From Lactobacillus kitasatonis DSM 16761 = JCM 1039 (lineage in GTDB: Bacteria; Bacillota; Bacilli; Lactobacillales; Lactobacillaceae), in NCBI RefSeq assembly GCF_000615285.1, contig NZ_BALU01000002.1:155705-219704 (forward strand): a stretch of 64,000 bases of DNA, in the 5' to 3' direction. Positions 41,804 to 52,733 of this stretch are shown here, piece by piece; position 1 is the first letter of the stretch, and each line of letters begins with the position of its first letter. The translations under genes were made by a program, and so were the position numbers. The notes below the pieces were generated by a model. It was not told the DNA's origin and made no database searches. It saw nothing but the letters and a program-made list of their open reading frames with translations.

Positions 41804-43841
41804 TAAAATTCTTCCCTTTTCTTGTCTTCGGCTTTCTTGATGATGACTGCAATTCCATAATTGCATCCCGCAAGTTGGCAGCTTCCTCAAAGTCTAGCTT
41901 CTTAGCTGCTTCCTTCATCTGTTCTTGCAAGTTCTTGATCATCGTCTTCTTTTGCTTAGCTGTCAACTCGTCAAAGTTCAAATCAGCGAAACTATCAGTT
42001 TTCTCTTCCTTGGCATCCCCAGCAGGCTTAGTAACAGAGATCACATCTTGGATTGGTTTAATAATCGTCTTAGGCGTAATGCCATGTTCCTTATTAAATT
42101 CTTCCTGAATCTTACGGCGTCTCTTAGTTGCCTTAATAGCTGCCTTCATGGAATCGGTAATCGTATCAGCATACATGATTACCTCACCATTTGCGTTACG
42201 AGCGGCACGTCCCATCGTCTGGACAAGCGGTCTATATGCACGCAAAAAGCCTTCCTTATCTGCATCCAAAATTGCTACCAATGAAACTTCCGGTACATCG
42301 ATCCCTTCACGCAAAAGGTTAATTCCGATCAAGACATCAAATTTACCTAGCCGTAAATCACGCAATATTTGCATTCGCTCTAGCGTCTTAATATCTGAGT
42401 GCAAATAGCGAACCTTTATGCCTAAGTCTTTCAAGTAATCGGTCAAATCTTCAGCCATTTTCTTGGTCAAAGTAGTAACAAAGACACGTTCATTTCGATC
42501 AATGCGCTTGTTGATTTCACCAACTAAATCATCAATCTGCCCTTCGATCGGCCTTACTTCAATCTTAGGATCCAGCAAACCAGTTGGCCGAATAATCTGC
42601 TCTACCTTATGATTTGTTCTTTCAAGCTCATAATCACCAGGCGTAGCAGATACATACAAAATTTGATTTACATGCTTTTCAAATTCAGACAACTTAAGCG
42701 GACGGTTATCCAAAGCTGATGGCAAACGGAAACCATAGTCGATTAAAGTCTTCTTACGGTTACGGTCACCATTATACATAGCACGAATTTCTGGCATAGT
42801 AGCATGAGATTCGTCAATTAAAATCAAGAAATCATCAGGGAAGAAATCAAGCAAAGTATATGGTGGTTCACCAGCTTTTCTGCCTTCCATATGACGAGAA
42901 TAGTTTTCGATACCATTGGTATAACCAACTTCTCCCATCATTTCCATATCATAAGTCGTTCTTTGCTTAATTCTTTCAGCTTCAAGTAGCTTACCTTCGC
43001 CTTCGAACTTCTTAACTTGCACTTTCATTTCTTTAGAAATAGCCTTAAGCGCACGTCTCATTTGTTCATCATTAGTCATGAAGTGCGTAGCTGGGAACAA
43101 AGAAATACTTTCACGTTCGCCGATTACCTCACCAGTTAAGGAATCTATTTCAACGATTCGGTCAATTTCATCACCAAAGAACTCAATCCGATAAGCATGT
43201 TCAGAGTTGCCGGCAGGAAAGATTTCTACTACATCCCCACGAACACGGAAGCGTCCACGTTGGAAATCAATATCGTTACGATCATATTGCAGGTTAACCA
43301 AGTCACGCAATAATGTATTGCGTTCATATTCTTGGCCTTCATGAATCATCAGTACGCTACGGGCATATTCCTTAGGATCACCCAAACCATAAATACACGA
43401 AACTGAAGCTACGACAATTACATCGTTACGTTCCATCAAGGCTGAAGTAGTAGCGTGACGTAACTGATCGATTTCATCATTGATTGATGAATCCTTTTCA
43501 ATATAAGTATCAGATTGTGGCACATAGGCTTCTGGTTGGTAGTAATCATAGTAAGATACAAAATATTCAACAGCATTGTGTGGGAAAAAGCCTTTAAACT
43601 CCCCGTAAAGCTGTCCTACTAAAGTCTTATTATGTGTAATTACTAAAGTTGGCTTATTAAGCTTTGCAATAATATTGGCCATAGTAAAAGTCTTACCAGT
43701 ACCAGTTGCACCTTCAAGAATTTGTTCTTTATAACCTTTTTTAAAACCAGCTGTTAATTTATCAATAGCTTGCTGTTGGTCTCCAGCGGGCTTAAATTTA
43801 GATACTAATTCAAATTTCCGGTCTTTTTGTCGTTTAATCAT
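41793..43841 (-). CDS. uvrB: Excinuclease ABC subunit B
   Basis: 682 residues. Walker [17 protein letters not shown]-like DESHATMPE, the beta-hairpin [12 protein letters not shown], helicase motif [11 protein letters not shown], and a C-terminal UVR motif ([14 protein letters not shown]). It verifies lesions and loads UvrC. GGAG precedes the ATG. Translationally coupled to uvrA. Confidence 0.97.
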   Translation of the reverse strand: MIKRQKDRKFELVSKFKPAGDQQQAIDKLTAGFKKGYKEQILEGATGTGKTFTMANIIAKLNKPTLVITHNKTLVGQLYGEFKGFFPHNAVEYFVSYYDYYQPEAYVPQSDTYIEKDSSINDEIDQLRHATTSALMERNDVIVVASVSCIYGLGDPKEYARSVLMIHEGQEYERNTLLRDLVNLQYDRNDIDFQRGRFRVRGDVVEIFPAGNSEHAYRIEFFGDEIDRIVEIDSLTGEVIGERESISLFPATHFMTNDEQMRRALKAISKEMKVQVKKFEGEGKLLEAERIKQRTTYDMEMMGEVGYTNGIENYSRHMEGRKAGEPPYTLLDFFPDDFLILIDESHATMPEIRAMYNGDRNRKKTLIDYGFRLPSALDNRPLKLSEFEKHVNQILYVSATPGDYELERTNHKVEQIIRPTGLLDPKIEVRPIEGQIDDLVGEINKRIDRNERVFVTTLTKKMAEDLTDYLKDLGIKVRYLHSDIKTLERMQILRDLRLGKFDVLIGINLLREGIDVPEVSLVAILDADKEGFLRAYRPLVQTMGRAARNANGEVIMYADTITDSMKAAIKATKRRRKIQEEFNKEHGITPKTIIKPIQDVISVTKPAGDAKEEKTDSFADLNFDELTAKQKKTMIKNLQEQMKEAAKKLDFEEAANLRDAIMELQSSSRKPKTRKGKNFNGK

Positions 43842-43856
43842 AAATTACTCCTCAAG

Positions 43857-43882
43857 AAAAAAGTTGGACTTGATTGTCCAAC
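43857..43882 (-). terminator. Terminator after pgm
   Basis: A 7-bp stem (GTTGGAC / GTCCAAC, loop AATCAA) followed by TTTTTT on the minus strand, 60 bases after pgm and just before uvrB. Confidence 0.78.
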
Positions 43883-43942
43883 TTTACAACTAGTATTTAT
43901 ATTTTACTACTGCGAACGTGCTTTCGCACTAAATATGCTTAA

Positions 43943-45667
43943 TTATTTAAGAAGTTCAGCCAAAGCTTTTTGATAATCTTCGGCAACCTTTTCTGCAGTT
44001 GCAATGTCTTTCTTGTTGACACCAACGTAAGCCTTAATAACTGGTTCAGTACCTGATGGACGAAGAGCAACCCAAGTTTCATCATCTAGGAAGTACTTCA
44101 AAACGTTTGATTCTGGGAATCCTTCAAGTGGAGTTACCTTACCATCTTCAATGGTTTCCTTCTTCAAAAAGTCTTGAATCTTAAGTACCTTATGACCGTT
44201 AATTTCAGTCAAATGTTCACCACGCAACTTACTCATCAATTCAGCCATCTTCTTTTGACCACCAATACCTGGCATTTCAATGGCCTTAGTGATTTCGTAA
44301 GCAACACCGTACTTCTTCCAGATTTCTTGTAAACCGTCAAAGACAGTCATGCCACGTGAAGCATAGTAGCTAGCAACTTCGGCGAACATCAAAGCACCTT
44401 GCATTGCATCCTTGTCACGTGCGAATGGCTTGAACAAGTAACCATAACTTTCTTCAAAGCCCATCAAGAACTTAGCATCGCCAGCCTTGTTCATACGGTC
44501 CACTTCTTCACCAATGTACTTAAAGCCGGTCAAAACATACTTAGTTTTAATGCCAAAGTCCTTAGCAATCTTGAATGGCAAAGCACTTGAAACTACTGAA
44601 GTAACAATTTCATAATCGCTACTCAACTTGCCATTTTCCTTAAGGTGAGCAAGCAAGTAATATGCCATCAAAGTAGCAATTTGGTTACCAGTCAAAACTT
44701 GGAAGTCACCGTCAGCTTTTCTAACAGCTGCACCCATTCTATCTGCATCTGGATCAGTGGCAATAATAACATTAGCATTTACTTTATCTGCCAACTTAAA
44801 GCCTGGTTCAAATACATCACGATATTCTGGGTTAGGTTTAATAGTTGTTGGAAATTCTGGGTCAATGATTGATTGACTTGGAACAGGAATAACGTTGTCA
44901 AAACCACCTTGTCTAAAGGCACGATCATAAAGCATTTTACCTGTACCATGAAGTGGAGTGTAAATGATCTTCAATTTATCAGCGTTAGCCTTAACCATGT
45001 CTTTATCGACAGTAACTTGCTTCAATTCATTCAAGTAGTCTTCATCGACATCTTCACTGATTAATTGTAAAGTGCCATTTGCACGAAGTTCCTTAACTGG
45101 CGCAGCCTTAACGCCAAAAATATCAGTAACTTTTTGAGCGTAACTGAATAAACGATCAGCATGTTCTGGTGCCATTTGTGCACCATCTTCGCCATAAACC
45201 TTGTAACCATTGTATTGCTTAGCATTGTGAGAAGCAGTAATGTTAATCCCTGCAAAAGCATGTAAATAACGAACTGCATATGAAAGTTCTGGAGTTGGTC
45301 TTAAGTCATCAAATAAGTAAACGTGAATGTCATGTGCTCCAAGTACGCGAGCTGCGTGTTCCGCAAATTCTCTTGAATGGTATCTTGAGTCAAAAGAAAT
45401 TACAACACCACGTTTTTTAGCTTCTTCACCGTTTTCTTCAATTAAACGTGCAAGACCTTCAGTAACTCGGCCTACAGTGAACAAATTAATTCTGTTAGTA
45501 CCAGGTTCAAGACGACCTCTCATTCCTGCAGTACCGAAATTAATATCTTGACCAAAGGCATCTTCAATCCATTTTTCATCTTTACCCAATTCATTTAATT
45601 GATCTTTTAAATAATCAGGTAAGTTAGTAGCTTTTTGCCATTCTTCATAAATTTCTTTAGCGTCCAT
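43943..45667 (-). CDS. pgm: Phosphoglucomutase (alpha-D-phosphohexomutase)
   Basis: 574 residues, the PgcA-type length. Phosphoserine loop TASHNAKQYNGYK near 145, metal loop TDPDADRMG near 300, sugar loop GFEESYGY near 400, phosphate loop RPSGTEPVIK near 540. It interconverts glucose 1- and 6-phosphate, linking sugar-nucleotide synthesis to glycolysis. In related lactobacilli it ends the glycogen operon; here it alone of that group is intact, as expected since UDP-glucose formation needs it. Confidence 0.95.
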   Translation of the reverse strand: MDAKEIYEEWQKATNLPDYLKDQLNELGKDEKWIEDAFGQDINFGTAGMRGRLEPGTNRINLFTVGRVTEGLARLIEENGEEAKKRGVVISFDSRYHSREFAEHAARVLGAHDIHVYLFDDLRPTPELSYAVRYLHAFAGINITASHNAKQYNGYKVYGEDGAQMAPEHADRLFSYAQKVTDIFGVKAAPVKELRANGTLQLISEDVDEDYLNELKQVTVDKDMVKANADKLKIIYTPLHGTGKMLYDRAFRQGGFDNVIPVPSQSIIDPEFPTTIKPNPEYRDVFEPGFKLADKVNANVIIATDPDADRMGAAVRKADGDFQVLTGNQIATLMAYYLLAHLKENGKLSSDYEIVTSVVSSALPFKIAKDFGIKTKYVLTGFKYIGEEVDRMNKAGDAKFLMGFEESYGYLFKPFARDKDAMQGALMFAEVASYYASRGMTVFDGLQEIWKKYGVAYEITKAIEMPGIGGQKKMAELMSKLRGEHLTEINGHKVLKIQDFLKKETIEDGKVTPLEGFPESNVLKYFLDDETWVALRPSGTEPVIKAYVGVNKKDIATAEKVAEDYQKALAELLK

Positions 45668-45776
45668 TTTGTCCTCTATTCATTAAACTTAAATAATTGA
45701 TGGATTAACGCTGTCTTTTTACTATCAATGTATTTTCTATTATCTCTTATAATTATAAAACTAAAAATTTGTTTGG

Positions 45777-47570
45777 TTAACTTATATCTGCTTTTCTTAG
45801 TATTTTCCTAAGCACACTATCTTCACCAGCCAGCTTGGTTTGATCCAGTTCAGCCGCAACTTTTTCTGCAACTGACTTAGGCAAACAATAGAAAGCAAAG
45901 TTTTCTTCAGCTAAAACAGTTTCTTCTTTATTTTTGTTAATGCAGTAGACCATAATATTCTTTTCATCATATCTGATAATTGCATTAATTCCAGTTGCCA
46001 CATGTAAAAAGCCAATTTTGCCGTTTACGAGCACCGAATTTTGTTTTCGAACATTAATCCATTTGCTAACTTGTGAAATTAGACTATGGCTTTCGCGTCC
46101 CCATGGGAAAAAGCGTCGATTATCAGGATCTTTACCACCAATTAACCCAGCTTCATCCCCATAATAAATACAAGGAACTCCTGGCAGCATAAACATTAGT
46201 CCAAACGCTAATGTCACTAACTTTTCATCATTTTGCAAAGCCGTTTTGATTCTCACGGTATCATGCGTACAGATGTTGTTTAAACAGTTTAGCAAAAAAT
46301 TAGTAGGATAGTATTCTACCGGTAAAGCCAGTCTATTCATAAACCCTATCTCGGCATCATTATTTTCACTTTTTAACAGACCAACAATGAAATTACGCAC
46401 GGGATAATTCATGACCCCTGTCAAATTATCACCAAAAGTATAAGGACGATACTCACTATTTGCGAATTTATCCGAAGCATCTTCTCCAACTTCGCCAATC
46501 ATCACCTGACAATTTTATTTCATCAGGCGTCTGCGGATATTGCCTAAAAAGTCCATTGGCAACTCATCGGCTACATCCAAACGCCAGCCGTCTACTTGAT
46601 CTCTCGTCCATTTAGCCAGTACTCCATGATCACCATAGATAAAGTCTTGGTATTCTTTATTACTCTTATTGACTTCAGGTAAAGACGATACGCCCCACCA
46701 AGATTGATATTTTTCAGGATAATCAATGAAGTTAAACCAAGAATAATAATGACTACTTTTATCTTTGATGGCTTCTTGGAAATAAATACTTTCTTGACCT
46801 ACATGATTAAACACACCATCCAGCAAAAGATGCATCCCATTTTGATGTAAATCATGGATCAAACCATGCAGATCATCTTCATCACCTAGCATCGGATCGA
46901 TCTTCATATAATCAACCGTATCGTAGCGGTGATTGCTGGTTGCTAGGAAAATCGGATTCAGATAAATAGTGGTTACGCCGAGCTTTTTCAAGTACGGTAT
47001 TTTCTTTCGAATGCCTGCTAAATTGCCACCAAAAAAGTCCCAGCGCGTAATTTCTCCTCGAGTATTTTTGATGTAATATGGCGTATCTTCTTCAGTTGCG
47101 TACAAGAAGCTATTTTTCTTGCGACCTGTGACCTCACCATGAGGGTTACCATTGGTAAAACGATCAGGGAAAATTTGATAAACAACGCCTTGATCATACC
47201 AATCAACCTGTGGCACCTTGCGCTCATAGCAAGTTAATTGATATTGATTCAAGTTGTTATCATCCTGTACTAATCTGCCTTGTCCAAAGAGACCTTGATC
47301 TACATAAAACATCTGATTATTTTGTTTAATTGCAAAATAATAATTATATAGACCGGAACTACCAACTCTTACTTGAGTCTCATATTTTTGAGTCTCCTTA
47401 TTGTAATTCATTGGATAAGCCACTGGATCTTCATTAAGTTTAGTTAACCATAGATCTACTTCCTGTACTGGTTGATCTATTGCGATCGCCCAAGTTACTA
47501 AAGTATTGGCCTGAATTGCCCCAAAAGGAGTTTTATATTGTTTTTGCCAAGAATCATAAGTTACTTTCAT
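45777..47570 (-). pseudogene. GH13 maltodextrin glucosidase/neopullulanase, in-frame stop
   Basis: One 597-codon frame with an N-terminal CBM34-like domain (about 1-120) and a GH13 barrel: region I DGVFNHVG, region II GWRLDVADE (nucleophile Asp), region III MIGEVGED (acid/base Glu), and HDT of region IV. TAA at 46515-46517 stops it after RRRLMK, just before region III, where GAA is the likely ancestral codon. The usual Trp after GEV is Gly here, a further sign of relaxed selection. Intact, it would cut maltodextrins or pullulan. It follows the glgP remnant directly, as in glycogen operons of relatives. Confidence 0.88.
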
Positions 47571-48490
47571 TAGCGATCAGCTTTTTCAATCTTTAGTTTC
47601 TTCAAATGCCAAATACCTTGAGCATAGCGTTCAATTGTCTTATCTGGATTGAAACGTTCTGAGTGAGCAATGTTAACCAAACTCATTTGTTGCCATACTC
47701 GTTTTTGTGCCCAAGTTTGTTCAATCTTTTCTTGCGCTTTCAAGTAAGCTTCAAAGTCAGCTAATACAAAGAATTGTTCTTTGTCTGACAAAAAGTTGTT
47801 TACTAAGGCTTGTCCTTCTGATGAACAGTTAGGAACAGTACCGTCAATTAAAGCATCAACGCCCTTCTTCATACATCTGTCTAGGATGATATAATTTTTC
47901 AGCATAATACTTATAAACTTAATCCTTGTTTAAACCAAATGTGAAGATGTTTTCTTCGCCAACAGCATCTTTGATTTCGATATTGGCATCATCCATTGTG
48001 GCTACAGTTAAAGCACCGTTAGCCATCAACTTCATGTTGCTGGTACCACTAGCTTCCTTGGTTGTAGTAGAAATTTGTTCACTAATATCAGCTGCAGGAA
48101 TAATTTTTTCAGCTAATGAAACATCGTAGTTTTCAAGGAAGACAACCTTCAACTTGCCGTGAATATCTGGATCGTTATTGATCATGTTGGCAGTTTCATT
48201 GATCACCTTGATAATTTGCTTAGCAAAGACATAACTTGGTGCAGCCTTAGCACTGAAAATTACTACTCTCTTTGAGTGATCGATTCCGGCCTTCAAGTCT
48301 TGATATAGTTTCAAGATATGCAACAATTTCAAAGTTTGACGCTTGTATGCGTGCATTCTTTTAACTTGCACATCAACATTAGTCGAAAGAATTGAGTGCT
48401 CAATTATGCCATCAACGTAGCAACCATCAACAACCATTGAATTTGAAACTTGAGTGTTTTCGGTAATTACTTGTGGTGGGGCAAACCGCT
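47570..48490 (-). pseudogene. glgP: Chimeric remnant: glgD-like segment fused to 3' part of glycogen phosphorylase
   Basis: The readable 5' part, from about 48490, encodes [15 protein letters not shown] and [14 protein letters not shown], which fits the C-terminal beta-helix of GlgD/GlgC (glucose-1-phosphate adenylyltransferase), not a phosphorylase. Near 48375 it passes in frame into [13 protein letters not shown] and continues as GlgP, with the pyridoxal-phosphate region [17 protein letters not shown]. After GLNKD a TAA (47919-47921) and then a frameshift near 47860 precede the final part (DALIDGTVPNCSSEGQ). No promoter; trxB's terminator abuts it. About 500 residues of GlgP are missing. 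Non-functional. Confidence 0.85.
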
Positions 48491-48504
48491 TATCTATTTT
48501 TATC

Positions 48505-48547
48505 CCAAAAAATAGAAGCTTACTATATTGTTAGTAAACTTCTATTT
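48505..48547 (-). terminator. Terminator after trxB
   Basis: A long stem (AAATAGAAGTTTACTA / TACTAAGCTTCTATTT type, one mismatch) ends in TTTTTT on the minus strand, 20 bases past the trxB stop, and directly borders the glycogen-gene remnant. Confidence 0.85.
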
Positions 48548-48565
48548 AACTTTTACTAAATTCAG

Positions 48566-49495
48566 TTAATCTTTTAAATCTTGGTAGTAATTGTAAGCAG
48601 CTTGGCCAGCTACAGAACCTTCACCAACAGCATTAGCGATTTGGCGTAAATCTTTATCACGAACATCACCCAAAGCAAAAATACCAGGAACATTGGTTTC
48701 CATATGATCGTCAGTTGGGATCCAACCTTGTTCATTCAAAATACCCAAGTTTTCGAATGGCTTAGTTTGTGGCAAAACACCAACGTAGATAAATACACCA
48801 GCAACTTTAAGTTCTTTTTCTTCGCCAGTTTCTTTATCGCGATACTTAATACCAGTTACACGATTGCCATCACCAAGAATTTCTTCTGTTTGAGAATTCC
48901 AAACAAACTTCATCTTCTTGTTAGCAAAAGCACGCTTTTGCAAGCTAGGTTGTGCACGTAACTTGTCACGGCGGTGAACAACAGTAACACTCTTAGCCAA
49001 TTGCGAAAGGTAAATTCCTTCTTCAATAGCTGAGTCACCACCACCGATAACAGCTACATCTTCATCCTTAAAGAATGCAGCATCGCAGACAGCACAGTAT
49101 GAAACACCACGACCAGAATATTCTTCCTCGCCTGGCACACTCAAATGACGATGATCAGAACCAGTAGCAATGATTAAGATAGGTGCACGGTATTCCTTGT
49201 CATCATCAGTTTTGACAACTTTTTCGTTTCCATCCAATTCAACAGATTGGACATTACCATACTTGTAATCTGGCTCAAATTTCATCAAAGTATCGTACAT
49301 TTTTTGACTAAGTTCTGGTCCTTTGATTTCTGTAAAACCAGGATAGTTGTCAATTGCATCAGTATTGTTCATTTGGCCACCGTAAGGGCCACGATCAAGG
49401 ACTAATACATTTAAGTTGGCACGTGTAGCATATAAGGCAGCTGTCATGCCACCAGGACCCGCACCAATAACAATTGCATCATATTTATCGGCCAT
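48566..49495 (-). CDS. trxB: Thioredoxin reductase
   Basis: 309 residues. FAD-binding VIGAGPGGMTAALYA, redox-active CAVCDAAF near 135, NADPH-binding GGGDSAIEEG and the C-terminal FALGDVRD. It reduces thioredoxin with NADPH. GGAG precedes the ATG; follows gpsA by 76 bases. Confidence 0.96.
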   Translation of the reverse strand: MADKYDAIVIGAGPGGMTAALYATRANLNVLVLDRGPYGGQMNNTDAIDNYPGFTEIKGPELSQKMYDTLMKFEPDYKYGNVQSVELDGNEKVVKTDDDKEYRAPILIIATGSDHRHLSVPGEEEYSGRGVSYCAVCDAAFFKDEDVAVIGGGDSAIEEGIYLSQLAKSVTVVHRRDKLRAQPSLQKRAFANKKMKFVWNSQTEEILGDGNRVTGIKYRDKETGEEKELKVAGVFIYVGVLPQTKPFENLGILNEQGWIPTDDHMETNVPGIFALGDVRDKDLRQIANAVGEGSVAGQAAYNYYQDLKD

Positions 49496-49571
49496 AATTT
49501 TCTCCTTTACTTACCTTTCATAAGCAAATAATACTATAGATTTAAATTTTTGCAATTGTTTTGCTTACAAA

Positions 49572-50591
49572 TTATAAACGAATTTCAGACTTTGGTGCTC
49601 TACCCATCATCTTTTTGATTTCAGTCTTTACATCTGAATTTTCGTAAAGAACACGATAAATAGCATCACTGATTGGCATATCAATGTCCTTTTCTTGACT
49701 AAGTTCATGTACAGCCTTAACGGTAGTAGCGCCTTCAACAACTTGACCCATGTTCTTAAGTACGTAGTCAAGAGTCTTACCCTCACCGATTTGCTTACCA
49801 GCACGCCAGTTACGTGAGTTTACTGAAGTACAAGTTACGATTAAGTCACCGATACCTGACAAACCACTAAAGGTCATTGGCTTAGCGCCGAAGTAGCCAA
49901 CACCTAAACGTGCAATTTCGGCTAAACCTCTAGTCATAAGTGCAGCCTTAGCATCGTCACCGTAGCCTTGACCTACTAAAATACCAGCAGCAATAGCGAT
50001 AACGTTCTTAACAGCACCACCTACTTCAACACCAATTAAGTCGTCGTTAGTGTAGAAACGAACATAGTCGTTTGAGAAAATCTTTTGTACCTTTTTAGCA
50101 TTTTCTTCATCAGTTGAAGCACATGCAATAGCAGTTAAGTCTTTTTGAGCTACATTTTCTGCGTGACTTGGGCCAGAAATAGCTACGATCTTGTCTTGAT
50201 CATTAGGGTAAATTTCTTCAGTCAAAATTTGAGAAATCAATTTCTTAGTACCTGGTTCAATACCTTTAGTAGCAGTTACTAAAAGTGGCTTGTTGCCAGT
50301 TTTTTCCAAGACTTTGCGTACTTGCTTAGCAACGATTCTAACAGCCTTGGTTGGCAAAACGAATAACACCAATTCTGCACCATCAAGTGCTTCATCCAAG
50401 TTGCCAGTTGCTCTAGTAGTTTCGTTTAACTTCCAGTCTTTCATGTAGTGACTGTTAGTATGTGTTGCGTTAATTTCTTCATTAACACTTTCAATATTAC
50501 CGTAAAAAGTTACGTCGTTGCCATTGTCGGCCAACATTGAGCCTAATACTGAACCCCATGAACCGTTACCTAAAACTGCAATCTTTGTCAT
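49572..50591 (-). CDS. gpsA: NAD(P)-dependent glycerol-3-phosphate dehydrogenase
   Basis: 339 residues. Start ITVLGNGSWGSVLG-like (IAVLGNGSWGSVLG), LFVLPTKAVR, the catalytic Lys in GGAVKNVIAIA and GLSGIGDLIVTCTS. It makes sn-glycerol 3-phosphate for phospholipids and lipoteichoic acid. Third gene in hprK-lgt-gpsA, 40 bases after lgt. Confidence 0.96.
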   Translation of the reverse strand: MTKIAVLGNGSWGSVLGSMLADNGNDVTFYGNIESVNEEINATHTNSHYMKDWKLNETTRATGNLDEALDGAELVLFVLPTKAVRIVAKQVRKVLEKTGNKPLLVTATKGIEPGTKKLISQILTEEIYPNDQDKIVAISGPSHAENVAQKDLTAIACASTDEENAKKVQKIFSNDYVRFYTNDDLIGVEVGGAVKNVIAIAAGILVGQGYGDDAKAALMTRGLAEIARLGVGYFGAKPMTFSGLSGIGDLIVTCTSVNSRNWRAGKQIGEGKTLDYVLKNMGQVVEGATTVKAVHELSQEKDIDMPISDAIYRVLYENSDVKTEIKKMMGRAPKSEIRL

Positions 50592-50631
50592 TTTTATCTC
50601 TCTATCCTTCTAAACTTGTACTTTTAATAAT

Positions 50632-51474
50632 CTAATCTCTTGTATACGGATATTTTAATCCGCTACCCTCTAAATACCATTTAGGTTTAACAACTTTGCG
50701 TCGATAAATCCATAAAATAATTGTAGCAATAAAGAGGACTAAACTTAATGCCTGTGATACACGTATTATACCAAAAATGTATAGGCTATCCGTTCTCATC
50801 CCCTCAACAAAGAATCTAACTACACTATACCAAAGAAGATACGTCATGAAAACTTCACCTTGTTTAAAAACATGTTTTTTATGACGCAATGATAAAATCA
50901 CAATCAACCCAATCAAATTGAAAAACGATTCATACAAAAATGTTGGCTGATAATAAGTTCCACCAATCTTCATTTGCTGAATAATGAATTCAGGCAAGTG
51001 CAGACTTTGTAAGAAATGCAATGTAGTTGGGCCGCCGTGGGCTTCTTGATTAACGAAGTTGCCCCAGCGTCCTAAAATTTGGGCAGCCATTACTCCTGGC
51101 GTAATAATATCTAACATCAAAAATGGTGGTAATTGTCTTTTATAACAAAAGACTAACAGCACGATTAAACCAGCAATCAACCCACCATAAATGGCAATCC
51201 CACCGTTCCAGATGGCAATTATCTGATCGGGATGCTGTGAATAATAACCCCATTCGAAGATGACGTAGTAAAGTCGTGCACCAACATAGCCTAATGGAAC
51301 AGCCCACAAGAGCAGATCTACAAAATCATCAGGAATGATATGTCTTTTTTTACCTTCACTAATCGCCATAAAGGCGGCTAATACAATGGCCACGGCCATA
51401 ATTATGCCGTACCATTTGACACTCAAATTTCCTAATTGAAATGCTACAGGATTAATTACTAGTTTAGTCATCAT
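50632..51474 (-). CDS. lgt: Prolipoprotein diacylglyceryl transferase
   Basis: 280 residues, seven membrane helices. The Lgt signature [16 protein letters not shown] near 140 is intact, with the essential Arg, Asn and His. It attaches diacylglycerol to the lipobox Cys of prolipoproteins. Start is either of two adjacent ATG codons (51474 or 51471) inside the hprK stop region. Confidence 0.96.
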   Translation of the reverse strand: MMTKLVINPVAFQLGNLSVKWYGIIMAVAIVLAAFMAISEGKKRHIIPDDFVDLLLWAVPLGYVGARLYYVIFEWGYYSQHPDQIIAIWNGGIAIYGGLIAGLIVLLVFCYKRQLPPFLMLDIITPGVMAAQILGRWGNFVNQEAHGGPTTLHFLQSLHLPEFIIQQMKIGGTYYQPTFLYESFFNLIGLIVILSLRHKKHVFKQGEVFMTYLLWYSVVRFFVEGMRTDSLYIFGIIRVSQALSLVLFIATIILWIYRRKVVKPKWYLEGSGLKYPYTRD

Positions 51475-52432
51475 GTGGCACCTTATTCGTATCTTCCTTA
51501 GAGTGCTCTGAAATCAAGCTAGTTAAATTATTATCAAAGGTTTGAGTTGCATCGTAACCCATCTTCTTAGCTCTGAAGTTCATTGCAGCTACTTCAATGA
51601 TAATTTCGATGTTACGTCCTACTTTAACTGGAATATTAATTTGTGGAATAGCAACGTTGCAAATTTCACGCGTATTCTCTTGGAAGCCTAAACGGTCATA
51701 ATTTGCCTTAGGATCCCAGTTAACCAAATTAATTACTAATTGAATCTCTGTTCTATTCTTAACGGCACCGGCACCAAACAAGTTCATTACATCGATAATG
51801 CCGATCCCTCTAATTTCCATCAAGTGCTTTAAAATTTTGGGAGCTTCTCCAACAACTGTATTATGGTCTTTTTGGAAAGCATCTACTCGGTCATCCGCAA
51901 TTAATCTGTGACCTCTTTGAACCAAACCCAAAGCAGTTTCAGATTTACCAACACCGGAAGCACCTGTTAAAAGCACACCCATACCTTTAATTTCAACTAA
52001 TACGCCGTGAATACTGGTTCTTTTAGCAAGACGTGCACGTAAGTATTCAGTCATCACACTAGAAATATATGTTGTTGATTCACTAGTATGAATAATTGGA
52101 ATATGTGCTTCTTCAGCAGCATCTGCTAATTCTTGTGGTACTGGAAGTGAACGTGAAATCAAAAAACATGGTGTAGCCTTAGTAGCCATTTTAGTAAAAA
52201 CATGTTTTCTAATGTCATGATCAAGTCGAGCCGCATAAGAAATTTCCGTCCGTCCAAGAAGTTGGATACGTTGTGCAGGATAAAAATCAAAATAACCAGT
52301 TAATTCTAGTCCTGGACGATAGATATCTGAGACAAAAATTTCTTTATCTTTGATATATTCCTCGCCTTGATAAATGTGAAGAATACTCTTGTTATCCTGA
52401 ATTAATTTGCTTAACTTAACAGCATCTGCCAT
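51464..52432 (-). CDS. hprK: HPr kinase/phosphorylase
   Basis: 322 residues. P-loop [12 protein letters not shown] near 155, the capping region IADDRVDAF, and the HprK signature [11 protein letters not shown] with downstream [11 protein letters not shown]. It phosphorylates HPr at Ser46 in response to glycolytic intermediates, producing the CcpA co-repressor; this gives function to the cre-like sites seen in the window. Confidence 0.96.
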   Translation of the reverse strand: MADAVKLSKLIQDNKSILHIYQGEEYIKDKEIFVSDIYRPGLELTGYFDFYPAQRIQLLGRTEISYAARLDHDIRKHVFTKMATKATPCFLISRSLPVPQELADAAEEAHIPIIHTSESTTYISSVMTEYLRARLAKRTSIHGVLVEIKGMGVLLTGASGVGKSETALGLVQRGHRLIADDRVDAFQKDHNTVVGEAPKILKHLMEIRGIGIIDVMNLFGAGAVKNRTEIQLVINLVNWDPKANYDRLGFQENTREICNVAIPQINIPVKVGRNIEIIIEVAAMNFRAKKMGYDATQTFDNNLTSLISEHSKEDTNKVPHDD

Positions 52433-52446
52433 GATATACCTCCTAA

Positions 52447-52725
52447 CTATTTGTCATCCTTAATATCTTTAACAGTTACATTACGAGCCCGTTTTCTTGT
52501 ACTTTTTTGAGTAGATTCACCAGCTCTAAACCAATCATAATATGTTCCACTGGTTGGTACACGATTTTTATTTCTCTTGCCTGAGATCCAAAAGACCAAC
52601 CACATGATTCCAATTGCAATTAAAGCAACTGGCAAAAGCAAAATGAATGCTTTAAAAAATACAAATAACAGACTCAAAATAATTAATGCTACTAAAACAA
52701 GCGTTACAATTCCTAAAAAACTCAT
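52447..52725 (-). CDS. Small membrane protein of unknown function
   Basis: 92 residues: two hydrophobic helices (about 3-25 and 28-48) and a basic cytoplasmic tail with KSTRKRARN. No family recognised. It lies between prfB (8 bases) and hprK (14 bases), so it is part of this operon; position suggests a conserved role in envelope genes but nothing shows it. Confidence 0.7.
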   Translation of the reverse strand: MSFLGIVTLVLVALIILSLLFVFFKAFILLLPVALIAIGIMWLVFWISGKRNKNRVPTSGTYYDWFRAGESTQKSTRKRARNVTVKDIKDDK

Positions 52726-52733
52726 TTTTTCAC

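Noticed and set aside
41803..41890. Extended UvrA start
   Set aside because: It lies wholly within uvrB, and the ATG at 41803 has a proper ribosome binding site and family start.
47570..48437. The two glgP frames as separate small genes
   Set aside because: Both match consecutive parts of one phosphorylase C-terminus, and neither has a sensible start or ribosome binding site.
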